A program made the position numbers and the translations under genes. The notes below the pieces were generated by a model, which worked only from the letters and a program-made list of their open reading frames with translations, made no database searches and was not told where the DNA came from. Positions 43,711 to 52,147 of a stretch of DNA of 64,000 nt are shown here, piece by piece (the stretch's first letter is position 1; each line of letters opens with the position of its first letter). Origin of the DNA: Caldinitratiruptor microaerophilus (GTDB lineage Bacteria > Bacillota > Sulfobacillia > Symbiobacteriales > ZC4RG38). The DNA lies in NCBI RefSeq assembly GCF_025999835.1, contig NZ_AP025628.1, positions 620,001 through 684,000 on the forward strand, given 5' to 3'.

Positions 43711-44826
43711 TCAGGCGGCAAAGTCTTTTGCGGTGACCGTGTAGTGGTCCAGGGCCTCCTCATCGATATCCACCCCGATGCCCGTGCCCGTCGGGACCGT
43801 GATGGTGCCGTCGGCGTTCAGGGTGAAGGGCGGGCTCACGATGTCCCGCTCCCAGTACCGGTCGCTGGGCGACGTGTCCCCGGGCAGCGTGAAGCCCGGC
43901 AGCGTGGTGAGGTGCAGGTTGATGGCCCGGCCGATTCCCGACTCCAACATCCCGCCGCACCACAGCGGTACCCCCCGCTGGCGGGCGAGCCGGTCGAGCG
44001 CCTGCACCGCGCTCAGGCCGCCCACGCGCCCGACCTTGACGTTGATGATCCGGCAGGACCCCAGGTCGAGGGCCCGGCGGGCGTCCTCGGGGCTGTGGAT
44101 GGACTCGTCGAGGCAGATCGGGGTAGAGAGTTCGGCCTGGACCCGCGCGTGATCGACGATATCGTCATGGGCCAGCGGCTGCTCGATCATCATGAGGCCA
44201 TGCCGGTCGAGTCGACGCAGGAGGTCCAGGTCGGCCAGCGTGAAGGCCGAGTTGGCGTCGGCCATGAGGGGGATGTCCCCGAAGCGTTCCCGGATGGCGG
44301 CGATGATCGGCTCGTCCCACCCGGGGCGGATCTTGACCTTGATCCGCCGGTAACCCCGTTGCAGTGCCTGTGCGATCTGGTCCAGCAGGGTCTCCGGGTG
44401 CTCCTGGATCCCGAGGCTGATGCCGACGGGGACCGCCTTGCGTGCCGGGTCGCCGCCCAGCACCGCCCAGAGGGGCTGCCCCTGGGCCCGTGCGTACAGG
44501 TCCCAGAACGCGTTCTCGAGGCCGGCCTTCGCCATGTGGTTGCGCCGGAAGTGCTGAAGGGCGGCGGCGAGGTCGTGGGGGTGGGGGAAGTCCCGGCCCA
44601 GGACCTGGGGGATGAAGTTCTGCTCCAGGATCACCCAGGCGGAGGCCGTCGTCTCCTCGTTGTACAGCGGGGCAGCCATGGTGGAGACTTCTCCGTACCC
44701 GCGAAGACCCTCGCCGCGGACCTCGACGATGAGGAACTCCCGGTCGTACTGGCGCCCGAAGCTGGTCTCGAAGTAGCTCTTGAGCGGCATCCGGACCTGG
44801 CGGAGCCGGACTTGTTCCACGCGCAC
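43711..44826 (-). CDS. menC: Enolase-superfamily o-succinylbenzoate synthase / N-acylamino acid racemase
   Basis: A 371-aa enolase-superfamily member of the MenC/NSAR type. The capping domain includes QVRMPLKSYFETSFGRQYDR and MAKAGLENAFWDLYARAQGQ. The barrel shows the KxK pair in YRRIKVKIRPGWDEP, metal ligands in IPLMADANSAFTL, GLMMIEQPLAHDD and TPICLDESIHSP, and the second general base lysine in CRIINVKVGRVGGLSA. These enzymes make o-succinylbenzoate in menaquinone synthesis or racemise N-succinylamino acids, and many do both. There are no other men genes here, while an M20 deacylase and peptide uptake genes are, so racemase activity is the better guess. GTG start after a pause of 82 bases from the RpiR gene. 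Confidence 0.85.
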   Translation of the reverse strand: MRVEQVRLRQVRMPLKSYFETSFGRQYDREFLIVEVRGEGLRGYGEVSTMAAPLYNEETTASAWVILEQNFIPQVLGRDFPHPHDLAAALQHFRRNHMAKAGLENAFWDLYARAQGQPLWAVLGGDPARKAVPVGISLGIQEHPETLLDQIAQALQRGYRRIKVKIRPGWDEPIIAAIRERFGDIPLMADANSAFTLADLDLLRRLDRHGLMMIEQPLAHDDIVDHARVQAELSTPICLDESIHSPEDARRALDLGSCRIINVKVGRVGGLSAVQALDRLARQRGVPLWCGGMLESGIGRAINLHLTTLPGFTLPGDTSPSDRYWERDIVSPPFTLNADGTITVPTGTGIGVDIDEEALDHYTVTAKDFAA

Positions 44827-44908
44827 GGGCGGGCTGTACCTCCTTGGTTCGTCAGACGATTCGTCGGATGCTTCGTTGTGTGAGCCGGGTCCCGGGTGAC
44901 CGTGGCAT

Positions 44909-45766
44909 TCAGGGGCCGAGGAACGGGTCGAGGTCCTTGAGGGCTTCCTCGAGTCGCCCGAGGGTCCGGACCACGCGCTCGCGCAGCCCGAGGCTCACCG
45001 CCCCGAGGAGCGCTCCGGCCAGCCCGAACGCCGCCGCGTACGAGTCCCAGGTGAAGCCCGAGTCGATTGGACAGGTGAAGGCGACGGTCGAGTGGGGGAC
45101 GAGGGGCGAGAGCGGGCTGTCGGTGATCCCCACGACCGCTGCCCCCCTGCGTCGGGCGGCCCGGGCGATGTCGACCGTTGTGCGGGTGTAGCGGGGAAAG
45201 GTGAAGACGACGGCCACGTGGCCGGGGCCCATCCCGGCGACGTGGGGCGCCGCGTCGCCTACCCCGCCGTCCAGGATGTGGACCATCGGCCCGAGCATGG
45301 CACGAAGGATGAAGCCGAGGTACTGCGCCAGGAAGCGGGAAGACCGGGCGCCCACGACGTGGATGGCCTCGGCCTCACAGAGGAGGTTCACGGCCCGCTC
45401 GAAGTCTGCCTCGGTGATGTGATTGCGGAGCCCGCGGATGTTGGCGGCCTCCTGTTCCAGAACCCGGTGCAGGACCCCTCCCGGCCCCTGCGCGTCGGCC
45501 GCCTGGCGGCTGAAGGTCCGGAGTGTCCGCCCCAGACCTTCTCTGGCGGCTGCCTGCAGTTCCGGGTACCCGGCGTAGCCCAGGGCCACGGCCAGGCGGA
45601 TCACGGTGGCCTCGCTGACGCCCGCCTCGCGTGCCACCTGCGCGGCTGTCAGGAATGCGACCTGAGGGAACGTGCGCGCGATCCACTCGGCCGCCTGGCG
45701 CTGCCGAGGCGTCAGGCGCGGGCCGGCCTGCTGCATTCGTTCGGGCAGGGATGCCCCTTCCGGCAC
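44909..45766 (-). CDS. MurR/RpiR-family transcriptional regulator
   Basis: A 285-aa regulator starting at GTG 45766 behind AGGAGG. Residues 15-85 form the RpiR helix-turn-helix (LTPRQRQAAEWIARTFPQVA, VAREAGVSEATVIRLAVALG). Residues 125-255 form a sugar-isomerase (SIS) sensor domain (AEAIHVVGARSSRFLAQYLG, HVAVVFTFPRYTRTTVDIAR, AAVVGITDSPLSPLVPHSTV). It heads the menC-dpp-M20 gene set on the same strand and probably controls it. A perfect ATGAAG-N6-CTTCAT palindrome 94 bases upstream is a candidate operator. Confidence 0.9.
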   Translation of the reverse strand: MPEGASLPERMQQAGPRLTPRQRQAAEWIARTFPQVAFLTAAQVAREAGVSEATVIRLAVALGYAGYPELQAAAREGLGRTLRTFSRQAADAQGPGGVLHRVLEQEAANIRGLRNHITEADFERAVNLLCEAEAIHVVGARSSRFLAQYLGFILRAMLGPMVHILDGGVGDAAPHVAGMGPGHVAVVFTFPRYTRTTVDIARAARRRGAAVVGITDSPLSPLVPHSTVAFTCPIDSGFTWDSYAAAFGLAGALLGAVSLGLRERVVRTLGRLEEALKDLDPFLGP

Positions 45767-46033
45767 TGCATCGCCTCCTTGTTCTCCGCGCGGTCGGGGG
45801 GGTGGCGGAGCCGCACCGCGCGGGTTGGTGTGAAGGAATTACGCCAGAAATGGCTGCTGATGAAGGATGTGCTTCATTACATTCTCGGACCTCTACAGAA
45901 CTCCTGCCGGTTCCCGTCGCTGTTCGGCAGGCAGTACCCATGTCCTGTGTGGGCCTGCGCCGGGCTGGCCGGTTCGCCGGCGCGAACGAAGGGGGCCCCG
46001 GGCGGTTCGCCCGGGGCCCTGGTACGGCCGGTC
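45767..46033. other. Intergenic region upstream of the RpiR gene
   Basis: No gene is seen. It contains the ATGAAG/CTTCAT palindrome and is AT-richer around 45830-45885, consistent with the promoter of the minus-strand RpiR-menC-dpp operon. Confidence 0.4.
45860..45877. promoter_or_regulatory. Candidate RpiR operator
   Basis: ATGAAG-GATGTG-CTTCAT is a perfect 6-bp-arm palindrome with a 6-base centre, 94 bases upstream of the RpiR start. RpiR proteins bind palindromes of this type in their own promoters, so autoregulation is likely. Binding is not shown. Confidence 0.45.
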
Positions 46034-46429
46034 TCAGTCCACCGAGTGGGCCGACCGCGGCCGGTTCGCGGGGACGATGCAGAGGAACCCGAGCACGTCC
46101 GGACCCGGGTTCCGGAACTGGTGCCGTTCCCAGCCCGGAATGTACACCACATCGCCGGTGCGGACCGGGTGCTCCTCATCGCCCAGGAGCACCGTGCCGG
46201 AGCCCCGGAAGATGACCACGCCGTGTTCGTAAGCGTGGGACTCGAGCACGCTGTACCCGCCCGGCTGGATTTCGAAGTACCGGAGCGCGAACGTCGGCGC
46301 CTCCTCCTGCCGGCCAATGAGCCGCTGCACGGAGGCGCCGAGGGAAGCGCCATCGCCGTAGCGCTGGACTTCCACGCCCTCCCAGGAGTGAGCCTCGCCG
46401 TCGCCGGTGTACCGCTTGATGACCGCCAT
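46034..46429 (-). CDS. Small cupin-domain protein
   Basis: A 131-aa single cupin with ATG at 46429 behind GGGAGGAG. The two cupin motifs are visible: FEIQPGGYSVLESHAYEHGV (metal-binding His/Glu pattern) with VIFRGSGTVLLGDEEHPVR, and then GDVVYIPGWERHQFRNPGPD. Single cupins act as isomerases, dioxygenases or sugar-acid binding enzymes. It lies 22 bases downstream of the RuBisCO-like gene on the same strand, so it probably acts on the same substrate or its product. The exact reaction cannot be read. Confidence 0.85.
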   Translation of the reverse strand: MAVIKRYTGDGEAHSWEGVEVQRYGDGASLGASVQRLIGRQEEAPTFALRYFEIQPGGYSVLESHAYEHGVVIFRGSGTVLLGDEEHPVRTGDVVYIPGWERHQFRNPGPDVLGFLCIVPANRPRSAHSVD

Positions 46430-46451
46430 CGACCCGAACTCCTCCCGCCCT

Positions 46452-47597
46452 TCATCGGTACTGCAACAGCAGATCCACCAACCGGCGGCTGTTCTGTGCC
46501 AGGTCCGGGCCGTCCCGGTGGAGGCCACCGCCGATGAGAAAGATCGCGTCCTGACCGTAGAACACCGACATCTCCGGGATCCGCTCCGGGGTCATGCCGC
46601 CCGCCGGGGTCGGAAAGGCCGGCTTCAGGTGCCCCATCGGCGCCTCACAGCCTTCGGCGATCTGGCGGCACTCGTCCCGGCTGAACGAGAACCGCCCGCC
46701 CCAGTTCGGGTAGATCACCGCGTCGGCACCGGCCAGGCGCATGATCTGGCCGAACAGGGCGTGGTGGGAGATGCCGCTGGTCGGGCTCGTCACCCAGCTC
46801 CCCAGGAAGGCGGGGTGGCTCATCACAGGAAGGGCGATGCGGTCGTCTTCCGCCAGACGCCGCATGGTATCGAACCCCGTCAGCCCCGGGCAAACCAGGA
46901 GCCCGCCCGCCCCGGCCGCCTTCGCCAGCAGCGCCCGTTCGAGCGCTTCCTCCCCGGGGGCGGTGACGTTGGCCACGTAGATCGAACGACCCCCGGTCTC
47001 CCGGTTGGCGCGGCGGACTGCCTCCGCGCACCGCTCCACCCGCTCCCGGAACGGGGCGAAGGGCTGATCCGTGAGACCGTGGTCGTCCTTGATGATGTCG
47101 ATGCCCCCGAGCGCGAACTGGTAGGCCTGCTCCGCCAGCTCGTGGGAGGTGAGCCCCACGGGTTTGAGGGCAGTGGCGAGGAGCGGCCGTCCGGATGCTC
47201 CGAGCCAGTCGCGCAGGCCCTCCCGGCCGAAGCGGGGCCCCCGGTAGCGCTGGAGGAGGCTCTCCGGCAACTCCAGCCGCTCGAGGCGGACCCCGGGCTT
47301 CAGGCTGATGTTGCCGAACACCACGTTGAGGAGCTGGGTCAGGTCCGCGCCCACGATCTCCACCGCGTAGCTGACCACGACCTCTACCTGGCCGGGCTCC
47401 AGTTCCTCCAGGGCCTCGACGCGGCCCACGAGGTGGTCCCGGATCTCCCCTGCCGGTAGCAGTTCCTCCGGGAATTCCACCGTCTGCTCGAAGCAGATGT
47501 CCTGCGCCCGGGCCCAGGCGGCCTCCAGGGAATCGCTGAGGCGGTAGGCCACGGCGAAGCGGTTGCCGGAGAGGTTGAGGGAGCTCTTGGCGGGCAT
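46452..47597 (-). CDS. RuBisCO-like protein (form IV)
   Basis: A 381-aa RuBisCO-superfamily protein. ATG at 47597 is chosen because homology starts there and GGAGG precedes it; upstream codons give an arginine-rich extension. The large-subunit fold is seen in NVVFGNISLKPGVRLERLEL, PLLATALKPVGLTSHELAEQ (loop with the first active lysine) and FALGGIDIIKDDHGLTDQPF (the carbamylation-site KDD region, here KDDHG). Also present are LPVMSHPAFLGSWVTSPTSG and IFLIGGGLHRDGPDL. The histidine in KDDH differs from true RuBisCO (KDDE), so CO2 fixation is not expected. Related proteins act as enolases or decarboxylases in methionine salvage or branched sugar-acid (apionate-type) catabolism. Pairing with a cupin fits a sugar-acid pathway. 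Confidence 0.88.
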   Translation of the reverse strand: MPAKSSLNLSGNRFAVAYRLSDSLEAAWARAQDICFEQTVEFPEELLPAGEIRDHLVGRVEALEELEPGQVEVVVSYAVEIVGADLTQLLNVVFGNISLKPGVRLERLELPESLLQRYRGPRFGREGLRDWLGASGRPLLATALKPVGLTSHELAEQAYQFALGGIDIIKDDHGLTDQPFAPFRERVERCAEAVRRANRETGGRSIYVANVTAPGEEALERALLAKAAGAGGLLVCPGLTGFDTMRRLAEDDRIALPVMSHPAFLGSWVTSPTSGISHHALFGQIMRLAGADAVIYPNWGGRFSFSRDECRQIAEGCEAPMGHLKPAFPTPAGGMTPERIPEMSVFYGQDAIFLIGGGLHRDGPDLAQNSRRLVDLLLQYR

Positions 47598-47995
47598 CGG
47601 CGACCTCCGTGGGAGCGGAAGGCTGCTGCAGCGCGGCAGCGTGACGGATACGAGGGAAGCCCGGCTCGACGCTGGATCACCACGACTGTACCAACCCCGG
47701 GACCCGCGGGGCAAGCCCTGGCCTGCGGGCGAGCGTCCCCGCCCGCCGGCATGCCGCCCGGGAGGCCTTCGCCACAGGACTCCCGCCGGATCGCGTCCAG
47801 GAGGCCCCGGGGGATTCCCCCGTGGCTGGTGCCGTCGTGGGCGGACAGTCGATCGGTCGCGGTGAGTGTCAGATCGAGTTCACATGTTCACATGCATTCT
47901 TGTCGGTCGACAGCAGGACTTCGTCTGTCCGAGGAGAATGTAACGAACGATACAGATGCGCCCTTTGAAGTAGCAAATGTGACATCCAGGGCGGG
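47598..47995. other. Divergent promoter region between RuBisCO-like and RpiR genes
   Basis: Holds promoters for both directions. TTCACATG is directly repeated at 47879-47886 and 47887-47894, and the stretch 47930-47985 is AT-richer. No gene is supported. Confidence 0.45.
47879..47894. promoter_or_regulatory. Direct repeat, possible operator
   Basis: Two adjacent copies of TTCACATG lie about 100 bases upstream of the RpiR-type gene. The overlapping CATG-TTCA-CATG pattern could bind a regulator dimer. It is a weak candidate because it is short. Confidence 0.35.
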
Positions 47996-48859
47996 GTGCG
48001 CGTGGACAGCTTGTCGGAGCGGATTCGTCAGGCTTCGGAGGGCCTCTCGCAGGGGGGGAAGCGGGTAGCGACCCACCTCCTCGAGCGGCCGCAGGACTTC
48101 GCGTTCCTGTCGGTCCGGGAGGTCGCGCAGCGAATCCGGGTCAGCACCGCCACGGTGATCCGGGCGGCGCAGGCCCTGGGGTTCGCCGGCTACGCCCAGC
48201 TCCAGGCCGAGGCGCAGCGGATCGTCTGGTCCAACCGGTACACGATGCGGCTCTCGGCAGTCGAGCCCGACGCCTCGCCAGGCCAGCCGCCGTCGCTGCA
48301 GGCCCTGATGCAGGACGACGTGGACGCCATCCGGACCACGATGAGCCGGGTGGATCCGGGCCACGTCGAACGGGCCGTGCGCCTCCTCGTCCGCGCGCGG
48401 CGGATCCTGGTGCTGGGGCAGCGCCTGTCCGCGGGGCCGGCCGAGTTCTTCGGCCGGATCATGGACACGCTGCTCGGAAAAGTCCATATCCTCGGGCGGG
48501 AGCCCGGCATGCTCTTCGACGCGCTGGTTGGGGCCGGTCCGGAGGACGTCGCCGTCATCGTGGCGTTCCCGCGTTACACGATGTCGACCCTACAGTTCGC
48601 CAGACTGGCCGCCCAGAAAGGGATCCCCCTGATCGCCGTGACGGACAGCCCGCTCTCGCCGTTCGTCTCCCTCGCCCAGTGCTGGTTCTGCGTCGCGAGT
48701 GCGTCTTCGGGGCCTGTGGACACCTACGTCGCAGCCGCCTCGCTGCTCAACGGGATCGCCGGTCTCGTCGCTCTCCAGAACCCCGAACTCGTCATGCAGC
48801 GGCTCCAGGAGCTGGACCGCGTCCTCGACGCCAGCGACACGTTCGCGCGGCTGAAGTAG
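47996..48859 (+). CDS. MurR/RpiR-family transcriptional regulator (second copy)
   Basis: A 287-aa RpiR protein with GTG start at 47996 (GTG 48002 is equally possible). The helix-turn-helix includes LSVREVAQRIRVSTATVIRA and AQALGFAGYAQLQAEAQRIV; the SIS domain runs from about 125 to 250 (RRILVLGQRLSAGPAEFFGR, DVAVIVAFPRYTMSTLQFAR, IPLIAVTDSPLSPFVSLAQC). It is related to but clearly distinct from the regulator at 44909. It precedes the TctCBA-hyuAB genes on the same strand and probably controls them in response to a pathway intermediate. Confidence 0.88.
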   Translation: MRVDSLSERIRQASEGLSQGGKRVATHLLERPQDFAFLSVREVAQRIRVSTATVIRAAQALGFAGYAQLQAEAQRIVWSNRYTMRLSAVEPDASPGQPPSLQALMQDDVDAIRTTMSRVDPGHVERAVRLLVRARRILVLGQRLSAGPAEFFGRIMDTLLGKVHILGREPGMLFDALVGAGPEDVAVIVAFPRYTMSTLQFARLAAQKGIPLIAVTDSPLSPFVSLAQCWFCVASASSGPVDTYVAAASLLNGIAGLVALQNPELVMQRLQELDRVLDASDTFARLK

Positions 48860-48970
48860 GGTCGGCCCCGGAGGCCAGACCGGTCAGGGGAGGTGGGCGG
48901 TGTTCCGTAGAACCACCAGCGCTCGCTGTTCTGCCGCAAACCGTACCTTGTGCGAAACGGAGGTCGTACC

Positions 48971-50041
48971 ATGGCTCTGCTGAAGTCGTCCCGACTCACG
49001 CCGGCGCTCGTTGCTGCCGCCGCTCTCGTGGTGACGGCGGCCGGCTGCGGGGGCAAGGCGACAGAGACGCCTGCCGGGGGTTCCGGCCCCGCCGCGGCCG
49101 GTTCGTCCGCCCAGGCGTCCGGCTCCGCCAAGAAGGGCTCGGACTACCCGAACAAGGCCATCGAATTCGTGGTTCCGCTACCCGCCGGCGGCGGAACGGA
49201 CGTGGCCGCCCGGGTCATCGCCAAGGCCCTGTCCAAGGAACTCGGCGTACCTGTCAACGTGGTGAACAAGCCGGGCGGCAACCAGATCCCGGGCGTTATG
49301 TCCGTCCTGATGGCCAAGCCGGACGGCTACACGCTGCTGGCCGAAGGCGCAGCGTTCAGCTCGCTCCACGCCCTGGTGGAGGACCTGCCCTACAAGCTGG
49401 AGGAGCGGACCTTCATCGCCCGCATCTCCGTGGCCCCGCACGCCTACTTCGTGAACGGGAAGTCGCCGTGGAACACCCTCCAGGAGGCGATCGAGGCGGC
49501 AAAGAAGGATCCGGCGTCCTTCAGCTGGACCTACCTGGGCGGAAACACGACCACGGACTTCTCCCTGCTGCAGCTCTTCGACGTAGCCGGCATCGACGTC
49601 GCCAAGACGAAGCGCGTGCCCTTCCAGGGGAGCGGCCCCGGCGTCCAGGCGGTGGCGGGGGGTCACGTGCAGTTCGGAGCCGCCGGCGCCAGCGCGGTTT
49701 TCTCGCTCCGGAAGTCGGGCGACCTGAAGGTCCTGGCCGTGACCGGGGCCAAGCGCTTGCCGGCGCTGGAGGACGTGGCGACCACGGCGGAACTCGGCTA
49801 CCCGGGCGCCGACATGACTTGGTGGGTCGGCATCTCGGGGCCGAAGGGGCTGCCGCAGGACGTCGTCGACAGGTTGGCTGCCGCGGCGCAGAAGGTCGCG
49901 CAGGACCCCGAAGTCGCCAAGGAACTGGAGGCCGTGGGCGCGTACCCCTCCTACCTTGGGCCTGAAGACACCCGGAACTACGTGCTGAAGGAAGCCGACA
50001 TGTTCAAGACGCTGGCAGCCAAGGTCGGTACGACCAAGTAG
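48971..50041 (+). CDS. tctC: Tripartite tricarboxylate transporter substrate-binding protein (TctC/Bug family)
   Basis: A 356-aa precursor with ATG at 48971 behind CGGAGG. The signal peptide ends in a lipobox, VTAAGC, at about residue 26, followed by a G/S/A-rich linker. The Bug family signatures are IEFVVPLPAGGGTDVAARVI and VVNKPGGNQIPGVMSVLMAK. They continue with YTLLAEGAAFSSLHALVEDL and VPFQGSGPGVQAVAGGHVQF. It captures a carboxylate for the TctAB permease encoded next. Ligands of this family range from citrate to nicotinate and amino acid derivatives. Confidence 0.92.
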   Translation: MALLKSSRLTPALVAAAALVVTAAGCGGKATETPAGGSGPAAAGSSAQASGSAKKGSDYPNKAIEFVVPLPAGGGTDVAARVIAKALSKELGVPVNVVNKPGGNQIPGVMSVLMAKPDGYTLLAEGAAFSSLHALVEDLPYKLEERTFIARISVAPHAYFVNGKSPWNTLQEAIEAAKKDPASFSWTYLGGNTTTDFSLLQLFDVAGIDVAKTKRVPFQGSGPGVQAVAGGHVQFGAAGASAVFSLRKSGDLKVLAVTGAKRLPALEDVATTAELGYPGADMTWWVGISGPKGLPQDVVDRLAAAAQKVAQDPEVAKELEAVGAYPSYLGPEDTRNYVLKEADMFKTLAAKVGTTK

Positions 50042-50135
50042 GCCGGGAAGCCGGCCACTGGGCGGGGCCGCGGCTATGTGGCGGCCCGGCGGCCGCGGCC
50101 CCGCGATCACGAACGCCGGGAGAGGGGGCGTCACC

Positions 50136-50597
50136 ATGCGCCGCACCAAGGCGCTTTTCGCGCTGCTGACCGTCCTGGCCCTCGTGACCGCCGGTGAGGG
50201 GTGGCGGCTGATCTCCCGGTACGGGAGCCAGCTCGGTGGGCGTCAGGCCGGTGGGTACCTGGTGCTGCTGGGCGCGGCACTGATGATCCTCACGCTGCTG
50301 GGCCGGCATCGGGGAGAGTTTGCTGGGGACCCGGGTCCGGCGACCGGAGGCGGTCCTGCCGGCGGTGCCCGGCGGGTGACCGTGTGCCTGGTCATCCTCG
50401 CCGGCTACGTGTTCCTCACCCCGCGGCTGGGGTACCTCGTCTCCACCGTGCTGTTCTTCCTGACCTACCTGCGAGTGTTGGGCAACTACCGCTGGGCCGC
50501 AGCGATCGCGCTTTCCGCTCTCTTTGGGGTCGGGTCGGCGGTCGTGTTCGCCCAGGCGGGCATGGTGCTGCCCCGGGGCATGATCGCCTGGCCGTGA
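50136..50597 (+). CDS. tctB: Tripartite tricarboxylate transporter small permease (TctB)
   Basis: A 153-aa membrane protein with four hydrophobic segments, for example YLVLLGAALMILTLLG and VCLVILAGYVFLTPRLGYLV. It starts at ATG 50136 behind GGAGAGGGGG. TctB proteins are poorly conserved but always lie between the binding protein and TctA, as here. The segment FLTPRLGYLVSTVLFFLTYL is typical of the family. Confidence 0.88.
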   Translation: MRRTKALFALLTVLALVTAGEGWRLISRYGSQLGGRQAGGYLVLLGAALMILTLLGRHRGEFAGDPGPATGGGPAGGARRVTVCLVILAGYVFLTPRLGYLVSTVLFFLTYLRVLGNYRWAAAIALSALFGVGSAVVFAQAGMVLPRGMIAWP

Positions 50598-50616
50598 GAC
50601 GAGGGAGGCGCACAGG

Positions 50617-52119
50617 TTGAGCTTCGTGGGCTTGCTCGAGGGCATCGCGAACGTCATGACCCCGGGAAACCTGCTCTTCGCGTTCCTGGGCTGCCTCCTG
50701 GGGACGCTGGTCGGGGTGTTGCCCGGGCTGGGGCCGGTCTCGGCCGTCGCGATCCTGTTCCCTCTGACGACGTACCTCCCCCCGACCGGCATGGTGATCG
50801 CCCTCGCGGCCATTTACTACGGGGCGATGTACGGGGGTTCCACGACCGCCATCCTGATGAACATCCCCGGAGAGGTCTCGTCCGTGCCGACCGCGCTGGA
50901 CGGCTTCGCCATGACCCGGCAGGGCCGCGCGGGGCCGGCGCTGGCCATCGCCGCCATCGTCTCGTTCGTGGCGGGCATCTTCGGCACGGTGGTTCTGTAC
51001 CTGGTCGGCCCCCCGCTCGCCCGGTTCGCCCTGCTGTTCGGTCCGGCGGAGTACTTCGGACTGGCCGTCTTCAGCCTCACCGCGATCGCCGGGCTCTCGG
51101 GTCGGTCCGTGATCCGGGGGCTGATCATGGCCGTTCTGGGGATGGTGCTCGCCGCGGTCGGGATCGACGTCGGGTCGAGCGTCACCCGCCTGACGCTGGG
51201 GTCCGAGGCGCTCCTGCAGGGGTTCGACATCGTGCCCGTGATGATCGGCCTGTTCGGTATCGGCGAGGTGCTACGGGAGCTCCAGGAGGGGAGTCCGGGG
51301 ATCTTTCAGGGGCGTCTCGGCCGGCTGCTGCCGAGCGGGGAGGAACTGCGACAGGGGATGGCCGCCGGCGGAAGGGCCACCGTACTCGGGTTCCTGCTGG
51401 GTCTGCTGCCGGGGATGCTGCCTTCGATCACCTCGTTCCTCGCCTACTCTTACGAGAAACAGCGGTCCCGGCACCCGGAACGTTTCGGGCGGGGGGCCAT
51501 CGAGGGCGTGGCGGCTCCCGAGGCGGCCAACAACGCCGCCGCCATGGCCGGGTTCGTACCGCTCCTGAGCCTGGGGATCCCCACGAGTCCCACCATGGCG
51601 CTGATCCTGGCCGCGCTCATCGTCTACGGGCTCATCCCGGGGCCCACCCTCTTCACGGAGAATGCGGCCTTCACGGCTACGGTGATCGCCAGCTTCCTGG
51701 TCGCCAACGTGATCCTCCTGATCCTCAACCTCCCGCTCGTGGGTCTGTGGGTCCGGATCGCGCGGATCCCTTACCGCATCCTCGCGCCGGTCATCCTCGG
51801 CGTCTGCGTGGCGGGGGCGTACAGCATCCGCAACACGATGTTCGACGTGTGGGTCGCGCTCGCGTTCGGCCTGGTGGGGTGGGTGCTGGCCGAGTGGTCC
51901 TGGCCGCTGGCCCCCCTCGTGCTGGGGTTCATCCTGGGACCCATGGCGGAGACGTCGTTCCGCCAGGCGATCTCCATCTCGCCGGCCATCTTCCTGCAAC
52001 GTCCGATCTTCCTTGGCTTCGTGGTCCTCGCCGGGGTTTCGCTGTGGCTGACCCGCCGGTGGAATCTGGGCGCTGGCGAGAAAGGCGGGGCCGAGGCTGA
52101 GGTCCGGGCGGCAAAGTGA
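50617..52119 (+). CDS. tctA: Tripartite tricarboxylate transporter large permease (TctA)
   Basis: A 500-aa polytopic protein with TTG start at 50617 behind GGGAGG. The family signatures are [20 protein letters not shown] and [20 protein letters not shown] near the N-terminus. After the pseudo-repeat come [20 protein letters not shown] and [20 protein letters not shown]. It forms the translocation path with TctB and is powered by an ion gradient. It follows TctB by 19 bases and precedes hyuA by 28 bases, so all are one operon. Confidence 0.93.
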   Translation: MSFVGLLEGIANVMTPGNLLFAFLGCLLGTLVGVLPGLGPVSAVAILFPLTTYLPPTGMVIALAAIYYGAMYGGSTTAILMNIPGEVSSVPTALDGFAMTRQGRAGPALAIAAIVSFVAGIFGTVVLYLVGPPLARFALLFGPAEYFGLAVFSLTAIAGLSGRSVIRGLIMAVLGMVLAAVGIDVGSSVTRLTLGSEALLQGFDIVPVMIGLFGIGEVLRELQEGSPGIFQGRLGRLLPSGEELRQGMAAGGRATVLGFLLGLLPGMLPSITSFLAYSYEKQRSRHPERFGRGAIEGVAAPEAANNAAAMAGFVPLLSLGIPTSPTMALILAALIVYGLIPGPTLFTENAAFTATVIASFLVANVILLILNLPLVGLWVRIARIPYRILAPVILGVCVAGAYSIRNTMFDVWVALAFGLVGWVLAEWSWPLAPLVLGFILGPMAETSFRQAISISPAIFLQRPIFLGFVVLAGVSLWLTRRWNLGAGEKGGAEAEVRAAK

Positions 52120-52147
52120 CCGTTTCGTCAGAACGAGGGGATGAGGC

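Noticed and set aside
43711-44826. Calling the enolase-superfamily gene a dedicated menaquinone menC
   Set aside because: No other men genes are nearby and the M20 and dpp-type neighbours favour an N-acylamino acid racemase role; the symbol is used only for family membership.
46452-47597. True CO2-fixing RuBisCO
   Set aside because: The active-site region reads KDDH rather than KDDE, the protein is short (381 aa), and no small subunit or phosphoribulokinase is present.
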